64,000 bases of DNA from the NCBI GenBank assembly GCA_020226215.1, contig CM035228.1, forward strand, positions 64,391,989-64,455,988, read 5' to 3'. Every line of letters starts with the position of its first letter. The first letter of the stretch is position 1. Under the pieces are notes generated by a model. It was not told the origin of the DNA. It was given only the letters and a program-made list of their open reading frames with translations, and did not search any database. The position numbers and the translations under genes are program-made. Shown piece by piece: positions 38,061 through 51,207 of this stretch. This DNA comes from Sindora glabra (taxonomy: Eukaryota > Streptophyta > Magnoliopsida > Fabales > Fabaceae).

Positions 38061-39349
38061 TTTTATCTAATTAATTTATTTTGGATTGTGAGGATTACAA
38101 AGTATATACAAGTATAAAATGATATGAATAGATAGTAAACTCCTTTATTTATATTATAAGTAATGAAATCCTTATGTAGGATGGGATGCGAATGAAAAGA
38201 GTTGTAATTCCCTATTTCGTGTATAAGTTTGACAACTTAAAAAAACCAAAAACTAACATTAATATTGTATTTACATTAGCTAACAATCATATGAAATGAT
38301 TAATTTACATAGAAGTTAAAAAGTGGAGATGTTATGAAAATGACTTAATAATTTTAATTAATAATCCTACATCTATGTGAAAGATAATAACGAGAAGTGA
38401 GTTAATGGGAAGTTGTTTTTAGTTAGGGATTGTCTTGCTAGTTTAGCATTAGAAGAATGGTAGAATTAATAATTTTAAGAAGTGAGTTCATGAATACATT
38501 ATTGGATGTAAGGGTTCATAGTTTATGAATAGGTAAGCAATAAATAATTGTAATAACATTCAATGTTGATATATATTAGTAAATAGTGATAGAATGAAAA
38601 TATGGGATGTATAGAGTATTTATTGAAAAAAGATTTTTGGTATGAGATTATAGTAACAAATTTTAGACATTATATTAGATAGGAGGTCAAACATAAATAG
38701 TGTTATGTCTTATGTTGAATAATAAGTTTTAGAAATTCTAAGTGGTAAATATAGGCTTATAAAACTATGATCTGAGCTACAAAGCATGTTAGATTAATAA
38801 ATCATTTGTCATGTGCTTTAGAAATCCTTGATTCATGATTCAATACAAATACTTGAATATGATAAACGTAAATGATTAGACAATTCACAAATGAATTCAT
38901 CAAAAGTATTTTTTTCAGAAAAATTATTTTGTTGAAAAAAATATAGTTGATAATCTTTTAAGGATTATGTGATACTGAATTTGTTATTAGTAAGTGATAT
39001 GCAAGTATAAGTGTTGAGTTTAAAAAAGAATTCTAGAATTACTATCAGTTGTAACAATTTGGTGGGAAAATGCCTATTAGTTGTAAGAAGATAATGTACT
39101 TAAACCTTTGTTTATAGGATTTTAGTTGTTAAAATAAAGTCCAAGCATGAAATATTATAGAGAATTGATTTATGATCGTATATAACTTAAATGATTAGAT
39201 ATAATTTTTGCAATAACTTAGAGATAATGTTTAGTGGATGCTTAAAATGGCATGGAACCTTGAATATATAAATATATATATGTTTGGATATGAAATAAAA
39301 ATCATCATTTAAATAGTAAAGGTTTATAATTGAACTGAAAAAAAAAACA

Positions 39350-39560
39350 TAATCACTTTTAGTAATCGATTATAGCCTTGAGGAATTTCCTAAAGGGACC
39401 ATAACTAGCTATTATAATTAATTATCTTATAAATATGTTGCTTCTAGAAGGCTATATTTGATTATGGTATTTGGCTATAACTTGTAGGATAGACTCCATT
39501 AGGTTAATAAATAATTGCCATAATCGATTATGCTAATTCAATCTTTTTTCAGATTAAAGT
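39350..39560. repeat. Array of short semi-palindromic motifs (copy 4)
   Basis: TAATCGATTATAGCCTTGAG (39363) and ATAATCGATTATG (39520), with TTTGATTATGGTATTTGGC between. TAATCGATTA is a perfect palindrome. Partly homologous to copy 3, about 1.6 kb upstream. Confidence 0.55.
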
Positions 39561-40719
39561 ATCCAAATACTATATTTAAATACTTTTCATCTGGTTTATA
39601 TTTGCTATATACATATATGAGATAAGACACTAGAACAACATAGGATAAATAGAGCACAAATGTGTATTATTGACTCTTGGATGTGTATGTGCAAAATATT
39701 GATGAGGAAATCTTGAAAAATTAGGTTTTCATACTATACCTCACCTTATTTATTGATATTGTAAGACATTACATATGTGTATACCTCCAATACTTATATG
39801 TTAAGTATAGCAATGTTATTATTTTTAAGTTTGGTGATGACATTTCATTAAGATGATATAGTGAAAAGGAGTAATTAGTAAAACAATAAACATGTTATAA
39901 ATTGAATGGTATGTTATCTTTAATTAGGTATTTGATGCTTCGAACATTACTCCATGAATAAAGATATGTAGTAGGAATATTTGTTATTTTTGTTCAAATC
40001 TATGATAGAAATTTATGGAGCTTAACCTTATTAGGCTAGATTAAAACTAGTTTGTTTGTAAAATATTAGACAAATCAACTTACTATTATATTTTGGCATG
40101 GATAAGTGTCCTTATTTGTTGGTAGTGATGGAATAGAATATTAGGTTAGCAAATTACATAAAAAGTAGAAGGTAATATATTAATTGTTGCAGAATATTCA
40201 AGAATTCTACCTTAGATATAATCATATACATACATACATACATACATATATGCATATATACTTAACCTTTATTCCTATAGTTGATTGCTTTTGTCAACTT
40301 ATTTATCTTTTAGCCAACATATAAAAATCTTCAAAAGGTTAGTAATAACTATTTATAAAACAAAAACCTACTAAAAAATGATGATGAAATGAATAAATAC
40401 TTGATTGGAATTTGACTAGTAGATAAAACCTAAATTAACTAACAACTAGTATGCAAAAGTAGAAGTTATTAAACAAGATAATAGAAATATTGTTAAATAG
40501 TGACTAGGATAGGTATTTAGTCTTAGTGGTGAAAATCATTCGAAAATCACACCAGCATTAACAAAGAATAAGCAATTGTAAGATAAAGTAAAATATTCTA
40601 ATCATTTAACTGATAGATTAGAGCCATAGAAGGCTTAACTTATTAGCAACATTCATTGTTTAACCATAACAAGGTATATTTATATTATATTAAGTTTCCA
40701 TTAGGCTTCTCTATTAGTA

Positions 40720-40764
40720 CAATATTTCTAGAATTCAAGATGAATTCTATTAAAGAGGAGAACT
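40720..40764 (+). pseudogene. End of gypsy pol and polypurine tract
   Basis: GAATTCAAGATGAATTCTAT then TAAAGAGGAGAACT is the well-known chromovirus junction (pol ending Glu-Phe-x-Asp-x-Phe, stop, purine tract). It sits right before the LTR start at 40765. Confidence 0.6.
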
Positions 40765-42960
40765 TGTAATGATCCAAAATAATATACATGTGTATATATA
40801 TTATTAATTATTTTACTCTATCAAAACAATAGAAATTTTAAGCATTAAAGTACTTAATTTAGATAATTTTGTCATTTAAAAATTTTCCTATCTAAACAAA
40901 TATTGAGTAGATAAATGAAATAAATGTGTTTGAATTTTATTTATTACAACTTTGGAAATATTTATTTTAAGCCCAAAGTGATAGGATATTATAAGCATTT
41001 TAATGAAGGAAAAGAAAATTGGTTAAAAGCATAATTTTTAAAGGTTTAGCTAGGATTAAAAGGAATTAGGATTAGTAGTTAAGTGGAGATCTATTGTGTA
41101 ATAGTTAAATTAGGTGAGAAACAAAAAATAAAAACCCAAGGTTTTATTTTTTTCCTTTAGTTTTCCTCTCATTCCCCAAAAAAATTGATCAACCATTCTC
41201 TTTGCCATACCCACACACCATCACCTTATCTTTAGGTCATTCTTCATCATCTTTCCCCTCCAAGCAATCATGCTATCTTCACTTGGTCGCCATTCGGCCA
41301 TTGCATGCATAAGATGCATGGAAGACCATAAATAATGGTTGTGTAGAGAGGGATTTAGGGCTTCAATCTTTGCTCTGATTCTTGCACTTTCCTCCTTTCT
41401 CCAATGTCATTTAATTGCTTGTAGCTTTTTTAGGTAAGGGAGATTTCTTTGAGAGCATAAAATTCTATATTTTTGGCTTTTGAGCTTGATCTAGGAAAAA
41501 ATCCCTAAAATTCATAATTCCTGATTTCTTAAAAAATGTAAATGTAAGAAAATTATGGATTCATATTATCAAATTAGTATAGTAGGAATATAGAATAAAA
41601 ATTCCTAAATTAAAGCTAGTTAGAGTTATTATGCTTACATTCTAATCCTTTCAAACTATTGAATAGATAGAAGAGAAAAGGATAGTTATGAGTAGTTTAT
41701 AATTTTTGAGAAGAATTAGCATCATATGGGGAGTATATGCTTACCTTAATTTTTTATTAAAATTTTTATATCTACTTTATTTATTTATTTATTATTCATA
41801 CTCATATATGTCTAGTTGAAATATTATACTCTTAAGTAATTTTATAAATATTGTTGAATTTGTAGTATGTTTAAACATAAAAAAATTTAGATGGAGATTA
41901 ATTGTAGTGACTTAATCTATTATATAGTTAGATGGATTAACAATAGTTACTTACTCTATTGGGTAGTTCAATGGTACTCTTGATAATTAAATATTTTATT
42001 AGTAAGTCATTGTGTAAATACTTCTTAAAGCTATAAAGTGGAGATATAGTATAATCTTTCCCTATTTTTAGATAGTTTAATAGTAATTGGTAATATAAAA
42101 TTACTTGTTAATGTTGATTGTATAATTCAAGACTCTCTATAAGAGGTGAGCCAATTGTAGTGATGTTATTATGATTGTATTATGAATGTATGGTTGGATT
42201 GAATTATGATGTGTAAGTTGATTTGAGGACTCCCATGAGGCATGTATGATTGTGATTGTGACTAGCAAGGAAAATGATTATATTGAGATGTGTTATTACA
42301 CTAGGTTTGTGTGCCCATTCGTGAGGGGATAAGGATGAACTTTGAGGAATAAGTATGACATTTGTGAGGGGATAAGGTTGACCCAGGAATCATAAGAAAA
42401 CTTAATTTTTTTCCTTTATGAATACTTGTAATTTATCTTGTATATTTAGAATATCATATTCATGGAGAATGTGATATTGATTAACTAATCCTACAGTCAA
42501 AGTGTTGTAAAAAAAGATGTTATGATGTAATTAGTAGGCCATTTCCTTTTATATACTTGAGAATGGATTTTTTTTGTCATTAATCAATTATGATTTTATC
42601 TTGGAGTAACAATACCATCATGTCTTGTATAATTACATAAATCCAACAAGGATATTGAGATAAGTGCAAATTAGGTTGCATAGAACATAATGGGTTTATT
42701 AGCTAAAAAACTTAAGTAAGTAACTTGGTAGAAATGTGAACACTTACTCAATTCTATGTATTTAAATTGTTTTATTTATCTTTTAAAGATCTTTGGTTAT
42801 AGAGTTAGGTAGGACATTATCACTAAGTTCACAAACTCATTCCTTTATTTTATCTTCAGTATTTATAGGTTTCAAGTATATTTCCAAGATAGGTTGTTTA
42901 GTTGGAGTCTAAGGCACTTATTGTTGAAATTAACAATTGGAGAAATGCTAGCTATATTTA
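40765..42960 (+). mobile_element. Ty3/gypsy 3' LTR (LTR-D), plus strand
   Basis: Starts TGTAATGATCCAAAATAATA after the purine tract. The GC-richer transcribed-leader block is at 41160-41420, and the GTGAGGGGATAAGG repeats (42332 and 42366) are typical of long chromovirus LTRs. The right edge is not clear. Confidence 0.55.
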
Positions 42961-44262
42961 TTTGTGAAGAGTGTTGCATGTAAAGTGATAAACATTTTCA
43001 TTTATATTTCATAGTGTAAGTCCATAATTTCATAAGGTTGCTTCTATGTCTTAAGGAAAATACCCCACTCCAAGAGTCCATTAAACAAAAGGGACTTTGC
43101 CTTTTTATTTTTTTTAAAAATAGAAATTAGAAATTTGTAAGCATTATCATTTAATAGGACTAGTAGGAACCAATTAGTGAGTCCCATTTCAGTTATGATT
43201 AAACCAAGTTGTGATAATTATATTTTCCTTAGAGTTTGGGGATTTTTCATGTTAAATTTACTTATATTTTATTGTGCATCTCTCATTAATTTAATTATCT
43301 AATACTTGTATAGTTGGAGATAGGATGTTTTCCTAACAACTAGTATCAAAGTAGGTTTGGTCCTATAAGAGTAGTAATTCAAGACATCAAACCCTAATTG
43401 ATGTCATATGAGGGATGATGGATGATAGTGGTGAATGGTGATTCAATGGAAAGTTAAAATTAGACACTCTAGCTTTGGCAAAAAAGTAAGAGATATGATT
43501 GATGATAAAGATAAAGATTTGAAAAGTTTATGCTAATTTATGAAAGTGATCGTAAGATTCAATGTTCCTATAGATATGAGAGACTCTTGCATATGATGGG
43601 GTTAAGATGGACTCCAGTGATGCTTGTAATGTATGACTAAGGTGGATTAAGTTGCTTGTTAGGAAGATTGTTGTGGTAACTTGAAAAACTTGCAATAATA
43701 AAGGGCTTTCATAGTCAATACCCCATGATTGATCTTGTTTAGCAATAGGCAGAGTTTAAAGATTGGTGAGAATTATGGGATTTATGTTAAAGTAAAGATT
43801 GCTGGGTTTGATTCAAATTTTAATTATTAACAACTTGTGACTCTTTCTTATTATAGATTGCCTTTTTATTCAAGCTAAATTTTTGTGTTAAAATTGTAAT
43901 GGAATTCCTTGTCAAATAAGTGGTTATAAATATTTATATTAGTTAAAGGTTTAAGGTATGAGAGAGATGTAATATGAGTTTTTATAGGGGTTATGTGAAA
44001 ACCTTCGTAAAAGGAAAGGAGAGATATAAGGATAGTAGTTAGGAAGTTGGATTATAGTTGAGAACTTTCACACACACACACATATCTTGTAACCATTGAT
44101 GATAATAAATTTTTTCCCATCTATAATTTTGTCCTAAAATTTAGAAATTTTCAAATTGAATTTATTTTTATCCTGTTCTACTATTTTAATTAATTTAATT
44201 GTTTGACCTATGTATAGTTGAAGATGAGACATTTTCCCTACACTTTAGAACTCTTACTTTTT
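42961..44262 (+). mobile_element. LTR end with primer-site-like motif and second LTR-end copy
   Basis: GTTGGAGATAGGATGTTTTC (from about 43313) followed by CTAACAACTAGTATCAAAG resembles an LTR end followed by a decayed TGGTATCAGAGC primer site (complementary to initiator Met tRNA). A second, similar end (TAGTTGAAGATGAGACATTT, about 44217-44236, then TCCCTACA) lies about 0.9 kb on, after a TATAAATA-type promoter motif near 43925. This could be a small non-autonomous LTR element, but the two ends share only their last 80 bases or so. Confidence 0.35.
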
Positions 44263-44555
44263 CCATATGATAAGTTTGTTTAAATATATAATTTAATATT
44301 TTTTGTTATTTTCTGCCATGACTTAAAATATATATTATAATGGTGCAACTGAAAACTTAATTAGGGATGGAGACAAAAAAAGTAGGAGGATGAAAAATAT
44401 TATGGGCATTAATAAAGTTTATCCCTAGAGTGATAGACCAAATTTCTTAAAGTTTATCCCTAAAGTGATAGACCAAATTTCTTATTTAGTGAGTCAATGG
44501 CAATCAATTTTTAAATCAGGTTAAGTGAAATGTGAATAAATTTTAGTATAGAAAG

Positions 44556-44556
<1 letters not shown>

Positions 44557-44612
<56 letters not shown>
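44557..44612. repeat. (TA)n microsatellite
   Basis: About 28 uninterrupted TA units. Confidence 0.95.
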
Positions 44613-44617
<5 letters not shown>

Positions 44618-44879
44618 TCATGTTCTTATTTATATTTACTAATTTTCTTATATTTGGATTGTAGGCATGATCGCCATAATGGTGAAGTTTAGTAAATCTG
44701 AGTTACCTTTTGGCCCTACAAAAATTTCAAAATTATATATTAGTACCATATAATTATTTTTAAAAAATTTTTAAAATTTTCTTGTACATAAATCATCCTC
44801 ACAATATTTTCTACTTTTTTAACTTCCAAAATTTTATATCAAAATTTATCTTTAGATTGTGATATTGTTGAAACATTAA

Positions 44880-46400
44880 ATTCTACAATTATAACTCTGC
44901 ATTGCGGCAATTGAATTTTTTTTATATCATTTTATTTGTCACAATATAATGAAAATCACAATTTAAAATTATAATAATGGAACTGCAGAGAGCCTTAAGA
45001 ATGATCTTTTTCGATATTTGTTCTCCTAATATCTTGTCTTATCAAAGAGTACCTTATGAACACCCTCATTCAATACTTTCTTTTGTCTTGTTGCGGTTTG
45101 ATGCCTTTAACCAGACGGATGTTGATCTTTGTTTTAATTAAGGAAAAGGGGGATGACTATTGTTGTGGGGCCAAATGCTCCCAGCAAATATTGGTTATTG
45201 TGGGGCAGTTTCTGAGTTGGTTCAAGTTGATGCATTATTATTTATTTACTATCCAGTCTATAATTATGAATGAGGTTATCATATTAGGAAGAGACTGCAT
45301 TTTCTGTGTAATTGAAAGAAATGGTGACATACGACCCAACCAACGCATTAAACGAAGAAATATAATTACAATATTTTATGTAATATTATTATTGTAAATT
45401 ATTTCATAATTATAATTTTTTGCTATTTTATACTACAATGTTTATATTTTTTATGTTTATTCATAATTTTGTTAATTGTGATATAATTATAATCGCAATT
45501 TTATATTATAAATTTAAGATAATTTTAAATTATCGTTGCAATTTTATTATGACCAATGAAATTATGAATAAATATAAAAAAAATACTAACATTGAAATAT
45601 AAGATTATGAAAAAATTATCAATATGATGTAATCCACAGCAATGATATTATATGTGATATTATAGTTACTTTTACAATTGCGACAACACTACGATAAGTA
45701 AAGTCAAAAAATAAATTAGTGAAAATATAACTGTTAATAAACTTATAGTAATGCGTACAACTGTAGCTTGTAATTTAGAATTATCAACCCTAAAGAAGAG
45801 GGATCGTATTGTATGCGAAAAAGGACTTTGGTTACGTGAAGTTTTGGATATTGTGATAGGATTTTTACTTTATGCACTACTGGTATTGATGGAATTACCT
45901 CACATATTCTGTGTAAATATCTTTAAGATATGATCCATTCTTTTTATTTTTTAACAATTTTTTAATTTATCAATTAAATATATCATATCCTAATTTTTGG
46001 ATTTTTTATAGTTTAAGTTTCTGTGTAATTAGTGAAGATTTATTTTTCAAAATTATTGCTAATAAAAAAGTGTAATATGTCATTTTTTTATATTTTTAGA
46101 TTTTTAAGTAAATGATGAAGAATTATTTTTTAAAAAATGATTATTGCTAATAAAAAAATGCAACTATATCAATTTTTTCTAACTTTAATTTTTAATCTTT
46201 TAAAGTTTATTTATTTAAATAAATTGTAAGAATAATTACATTTCAAATTTTATTCTATTTAAAAGAATTTGAATTCTATAATTAAAGGTGTAATTATGGT
46301 ATCCAATAATCTAAACACATGAAGCCTCTTATATTTTTATAAAATTCATATCAATCAATAATTAGATGCAACAACTATAGTTGCAATTATAATACTGAAT
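44880..46400. other. Region with recurrent GCAATTAT-type motifs; possible non-autonomous element
   Basis: Motifs such as ATTGCGGCAATTG (44902), AATCGCAATTTTAT (about 45491), CGTTGCAATTTTAT (about 45534), ACAATTGCGACAACACTACG (45673) and GTTGCAATTATAAT (about 46381) recur in both orientations. This pattern is typical of subterminal repeats of a DNA transposon. A less AT-rich block at 45000-45350 contains a 113-codon open frame (45056-45397) that I do not recognise. No terminal repeat pair was established. Confidence 0.3.
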
Positions 46401-47499
46401 TCATATTTTAAAAAAAATTACTTCTTACAATTTATAAAAAGGTGTAAATCTTAAAAGTAAAAAAGAATAAAATTGAAAAATTGTTGCCACATTTTTGTAA
46501 ATAATAAAATTTGAACATTTAATTTATAATTTATTAAAATTTTAAAAATTAAGAGAATAAAGTTATTTGCCTTGTTGTACCTTTTTATGAGAAACAAATT
46601 TATCAAAAAAATTAATTTTTAACGATTTAATTAAAAAATTTAAATGATTAAAAATGAAAAATATGTTTACTTGATAAATTAAACAAATTAAAAAATAGAA
46701 AAAACAAATCACGTCTTCAAGGTAGTTATATATAATATAGGTAACGTTATTTTATGGATCACTAATGTAAATGAAGCTATATTGGCCGTGCATGAAATAA
46801 AACTTAATTGTGATATTATGTTATACAATTTCACACAAGTTGCTTATAGGAGGGCATAAGTCAGAAAAATGGTCAATGATCATTTGAGTTCTTTTTAAGG
46901 CCTTCCTTTATTTAGTTGCAAAATAAATGTAAAACGTGTTTAAATGTACCTGCTCCTTTATTTTATTGCAAAAATATGTACGTATGCATGTACGGTATTC
47001 TTACGTGTCAGACAGGGAAGAATTCAACTTTGCTCGTTATTATGACATTATTTGAATCATTTTTAGTTATTTTGATGTGGATTTGAATTCTACAAAATGA
47101 TATATACACTTTAAAATGTAAAATAAGTATAACAACTATAAGAAAATAATAAGAACTTTGTAGTTACAAATTTTCAAAAAATTTGTAATTTATTATTCCG
47201 TTTTTCCTTGATTGAATCTTTTTTGAAGGCTAAGGCTGCCTCCAAAGTGGTCATTTTTTGTTTGGATACCTTGATGTCCAAAATAATCAATGCAAATTGT
47301 TTGCTTCATATGTATTCGAAAGCCCCGGAAAATTAAGCATAAAGCCACTTACTTTGAATTTTGTATTATTTGTTGGAAAGATACCGAAAATATTACATTT
47401 TTTGAATATGTTTGATACACACCTATAATAACTTTTTTTTTAAAATTGAGGTGGTAATTTTACAAGATTTAAATAATAACAAATTAAAGGATGTGTATT
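46401..47499. other. AT-rich sequence, nothing recognised
   Basis: Patches at 46730-47040 and 47190-47350 are less AT-rich and may be decayed coding sequence, but no frame reads as a known protein. Confidence 0.35.
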
Positions 47500-47978
47500 A
47501 ATTGTGTTTCGCTGATATGTGTGTAGTAGTGTTGTATTTGTTGATTGTGATCAAGAGGTAAATTTTTTTGATATAATAGGATAACTCACCATGAATATAA
47601 TATATTTATATAGATTTAGATTTACATGCTAATTAAAATTTATATTAATTTTTAAAAATTATTATTTTAAAAATAATTAATAATTAAATTATAAATAGAT
47701 ATATAATAAAATATATAATTTTTATTTTAATAAAATTTATAATAAAAGTTTAGAATAATATTTTATTAATAATTAAAATATTTTTTATAAGAAATAATAA
47801 CTAATTAAATTTAATAAATAATTTTATAGTATAAATTTTATTAATTAAAATTTTTAAATGAATTAAACAGGTTGTCTCGTTTAACATATTTAATAATAAA
47901 TATGTTAACCCAAATGAGACAAATTACTACCCATAGAGACAAATAATAACCCGTTTACACTGAGAGGTAGGTGGCAGT
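47500..47978. mobile_element. MITE, about 0.48 kb, hAT-like
   Basis: Starts AATTGTGTTTCGCTGATATG and ends AGGTAGGTGGCAG. Contains GAGGTAAATTTTTTTGATATA near the left end and a strong hairpin at 47871-47922, where GTTGTCTCGTTTAACATATT pairs with AATATGTTAACCCAAATGAG-type sequence. This layout (GTGTTTCG start, GTCTCGTTTAACATAT stem, CCCGTTTACACTGA before the end) is that of a common family of eudicot miniature elements. Superfamily is inference. Confidence 0.6.
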
Positions 47979-48519
47979 TTTGAATCTCCATACCATTTAA
48001 ATCAAACTCACCAATTAAATCAATTTCCCCTTGCTTAGTTTACATTAGGAAGAGAGATCCACTCAAATTTGTTACTTGACCAAATTTTTATGAATATGTG
48101 CAAATTTTTTTGTGGAATTAGGAATTTCCTATACATATACTGAAATCAATAATTCATTAAAACATTCATTTAATCTTTATTTGTCATACTTCCTTCATTC
48201 TTTTTTAAATATTATTTTAGAAAAAACTTTATTCTTATTCATTTATTATTTTAGAAAATCAAAATTACATTTATTATTTTCTTTTAAATATTACCTCTAC
48301 TATTTAAATAAATGCTTAATAAATTTACTTATGAGTTAACATTCAATAGAAAATATATTAATCAATTGTAATTCATTTTTCTTAAAATTAAGACTATTTA
48401 TTATTTTTCTTAATCTTTATGCAGTACATAATTTTAAATGACAATAAAAATAAATAAAGAAAATATATCGCAGACACAAAATTAGCTAAAAATTTTATAA
48501 AGCACTCTTTAATTTGTAT
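47979..48519. other. 3' flank of the MULE
   Basis: AT-rich sequence downstream of the PMD gene stop. It should contain the 3' end and left terminal repeat of the MULE, but no match to the right flank (56930-57160) was found. Confidence 0.3.
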
Positions 48520-50940
48520 CTAACAAATGAAACTGGGTGAATTAAATTCAGTGCACCAACAATGTGCAATATTATTGTTTGTGGCTCCTCTACCTCCAGC
48601 TCCCGCTCTACCTCTGTCTCTGACTCCCGCTTTGCCTTCACCTCTACCTCTATCTACAAGCACTGAGTCATCTGTCATCATGCCACCAAGTGCTAATCCC
48701 TGATCCTGAGTATGTAGATCAAATGCAAGACGATATGGCTGTGATAGATCAGTATCACCAGAAGGAAAGGCATGGAATGAAAATGAAACTTCTGGTATAT
48801 GTGAAAATGCCTAGAATGAGGATGGAACACCAGAAGTAAACTGGTACATTTGGGATGATGAAGGATCATATAGTGCAGCCGGGAACATGGTGGAGGATGA
48901 AGGATCATTAGGTGCAGTAGGGTATATATGAGATAAGGCAGTCATATCTAGCATCATCATCATGGTGTCCTAGGCAGTCGATGGTGGAGTTTGTTGCATT
49001 GTCGAAGTGGACGGAACATCACCCTGTAACGTAGGTCGTGGAGCAGTGCGACGACGTCGATGAGAACGAGGCTGATCATGGTCACCCTCCGTAAGGTTTG
49101 GGATATGATGGGTATGAGGAGCTGGCTCCGCATGTGAGTCAATAATCACATGATTAACCTCCTGAATGGCATGAAGGATGAAGTTCGTCGCTGATCTAAG
49201 TACATCAAAGGTGAACCTAGACTGCCCCTCAAGTGTAGTGAAGTCCTATAGTGTGGACACCTCATCTACTTGTACAAATTTTTGACATTAAAGTTAGTTA
49301 CAATACTAATGCATGGGAAAAAAATTATACACAAAAAACTAGTACGCGGTATTACCACAAGGTCTAGCGCTTTCCTAATGGGTGTAATAAATCGCCTAGT
49401 AACCCGTTTGTACCATGCCATGTACTCAGACTGTAGGCCTAGGACTAGTCATGTGGTCGGCTTGGCGATAGCGCATAAGTCTCGTTAGATATCCCAGAGT
49501 GCTATGTGCGGCTGATGGCGGATGTGCCACTCCTCATCATGCCGACCGGACAAGTGAAGGCAATGGACTTCCGCCACCTGCTTTGGTGGCTCAGGAATAG
49601 GTTGGCGTAGTCCAAACTGTCGCAAAACCCTGTCTGGCTAGTGCCACTTGACAATCTGAAAGTGAATGAGTGGCACCACTGCTGTCCACAAGTCACTCTT
49701 GTCAAAACAGTATTGAGGAAGTGATGCAGTGACCACCTCAGTGTACAGGACCCAGACGATCTGAAATTACACATTTATATTATCATTTAAATGTGACAAT
49801 CAAATGGATGAAGGACTAAATTAAAAATACACATTAGCCCCTACATACCTGGTCGAGACGAAGACGAAGACGGTCCAGCATGTATTGGTAATAGGGTAGG
49901 CTGTGTGCCGGACTCTCTTGAAATGTCTTTTGATAGTGCCACCTACCAAGTACAATACCTAAGTTAAACAACTTAAAAGTCAACTTAAATACAAGTGTAA
50001 ATTGAAAATTTTTCTAACCTACGGGCTAAGGGACCAATCCTTGCATCCCCCTCTGGTATGTCTGCAACGGTAATTGCGGGGGCGATAGTGGGAAATCTAT
50101 TCCATGCCTACAGCTGCAGTAGTAGGCAACACCCTCCTATCTCCCTGTAATCCGGAGCAGTGGCCTTACACAGCTCTCTGTACAGATAGGCCAGGTAGAT
50201 AGATCCCCAACTGTACGTCCCAGCCTCATGGAAGTCTCTAATCAAGGGTAAGTGCATGAGGTGGACATATGTGCCGGAGTGGTCTGGAAATAATGTCCCA
50301 CCAATGAGACGCAGAATGTAGGCTTAGTGAATCTCTGCACTGTCACCTCATCCGCATCATCCGGAAGATGAATGAAATGCCTCTCCAACCAATTCATCCT
50401 TAGTCGCCCCCCTCTGATGACATTCTCATCCACCGGTGACTGGAGTCCCAGATACTCCTCTATCAGGGCTCCCCATCCCTACACAGTGGGCCCCGTCACT
50501 GCTCGAACGTCAATGGGTAGGCCGAGCTGAAAAATAACATCCTACAATGTAATAGTCATCTCTCCTTGCGGCATGTGAAAAGTGTGTGTCTCCGGCCTCC
50601 ACCTCTCTACAAAAGCACTAATCAACTGATGGTCGATCAGTACAAACTCGCACATCGCGAGGCCGTAAAAACTTGCCTCTCGTAACAAGGGGATAATTAA
50701 CTCTAGTGGCTGCTGGTGATGGTAGTGATAAGCCCTTCGAATCCTCAGCACACGGTCAGGCTGCAAAAAAAGATTAATAATTATTGCTTCTGATAATACA
50801 GAAACTATTCAACCAAATTTAAGATCTGATAATTTCCATACATTGCCTGCCCAAATCGATTGGGATATGTGTGAGCCCTGGGCTGTCAGCAATGAAGGAT
50901 CCCGTGGTCCAGGATCAATACGTCGGGAAGTGGATGCCAT
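48520..50940 (-). pseudogene. Plant mobile domain (PMD, MAIN/MAIL-like) gene of the MULE, broken
   Basis: Five exons fit the family: 50842-50940 (MASTSRRIDPGPRDPSLLTA start), 50019-50760, 49849-49942, about 49357-49760 and 48520-49268, roughly 696 codons. The first three introns have GT-AG ends and keep phase. Family landmarks: SQSIWAGNPDRVLRIRRAY at the exon 1/2 join, SAFVERWRPETHTFHMPQGE, DVIFQLGLPIDVRAVTGPT, LPDDADEVTVQ, FPDHSGTYVHLMHLPLIRDF, AYLYRELCKATAPD, and in exon 4 LWTAVVPLIHFQIVKWH and MAWYKRVTRRFITP. The last exon encodes a Pro/Ser-rich then Arg-Gly-rich tail (DRGRGEGKAGVRDRGRAGAG). Damage: TAG stops in place of Gln (50546 region, 50475 region, about 50110), further stops in exons 4-5, and a one-base deletion near 50325. 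PMD proteins MAIN and MAIL1 act in the nucleus in transposon silencing; the function of transposon copies is unknown. Confidence 0.85.
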
Positions 50941-51207
50941 CTGCCACCATAAGAATTGCATTAGAATGGAATTTAAACACACACTAATATAACATACTTG
51001 TGCAATTTAAGTACAAAGATCAACACAATAATTTATAGCACTTGGATGATTAAAGTAATTTGTTCACATTACTAATAATGGGCTAACATATATATACATA
51101 ATGATGTGCAATTTTACAACAATAAAAAAATCATAACATCCGACCATTACACTTATGACATTGGTTAAAATACTTCGTAACATATCTGCGAAAGTAAATA
51201 AACAAAA

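Larger units (their letters stand above)
37441..40719. other. Decayed gypsy interior or LTR, no readable gene
   Basis: Precedes the pol ending at 40720-40764, so part of it should be gypsy pol, but no protein motif is readable. It holds two related motif arrays (37760-38060 and 39350-39560) and a CATA run at 40222-40246. Confidence 0.35.

Noticed and set aside
44557..44612. AT-rich replication origin or cruciform
   Set aside because: A plain TA microsatellite; nothing else supports a function.
45056..45397. 113-codon plus-strand frame with several Cys
   Set aside because: No recognisable domain, and other frames look equally protein-like. Kept only as part of an unassigned region.
49270..49488. 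Plus-strand 72-codon frame
   Set aside because: Antisense shadow of exon 4 of the PMD gene.
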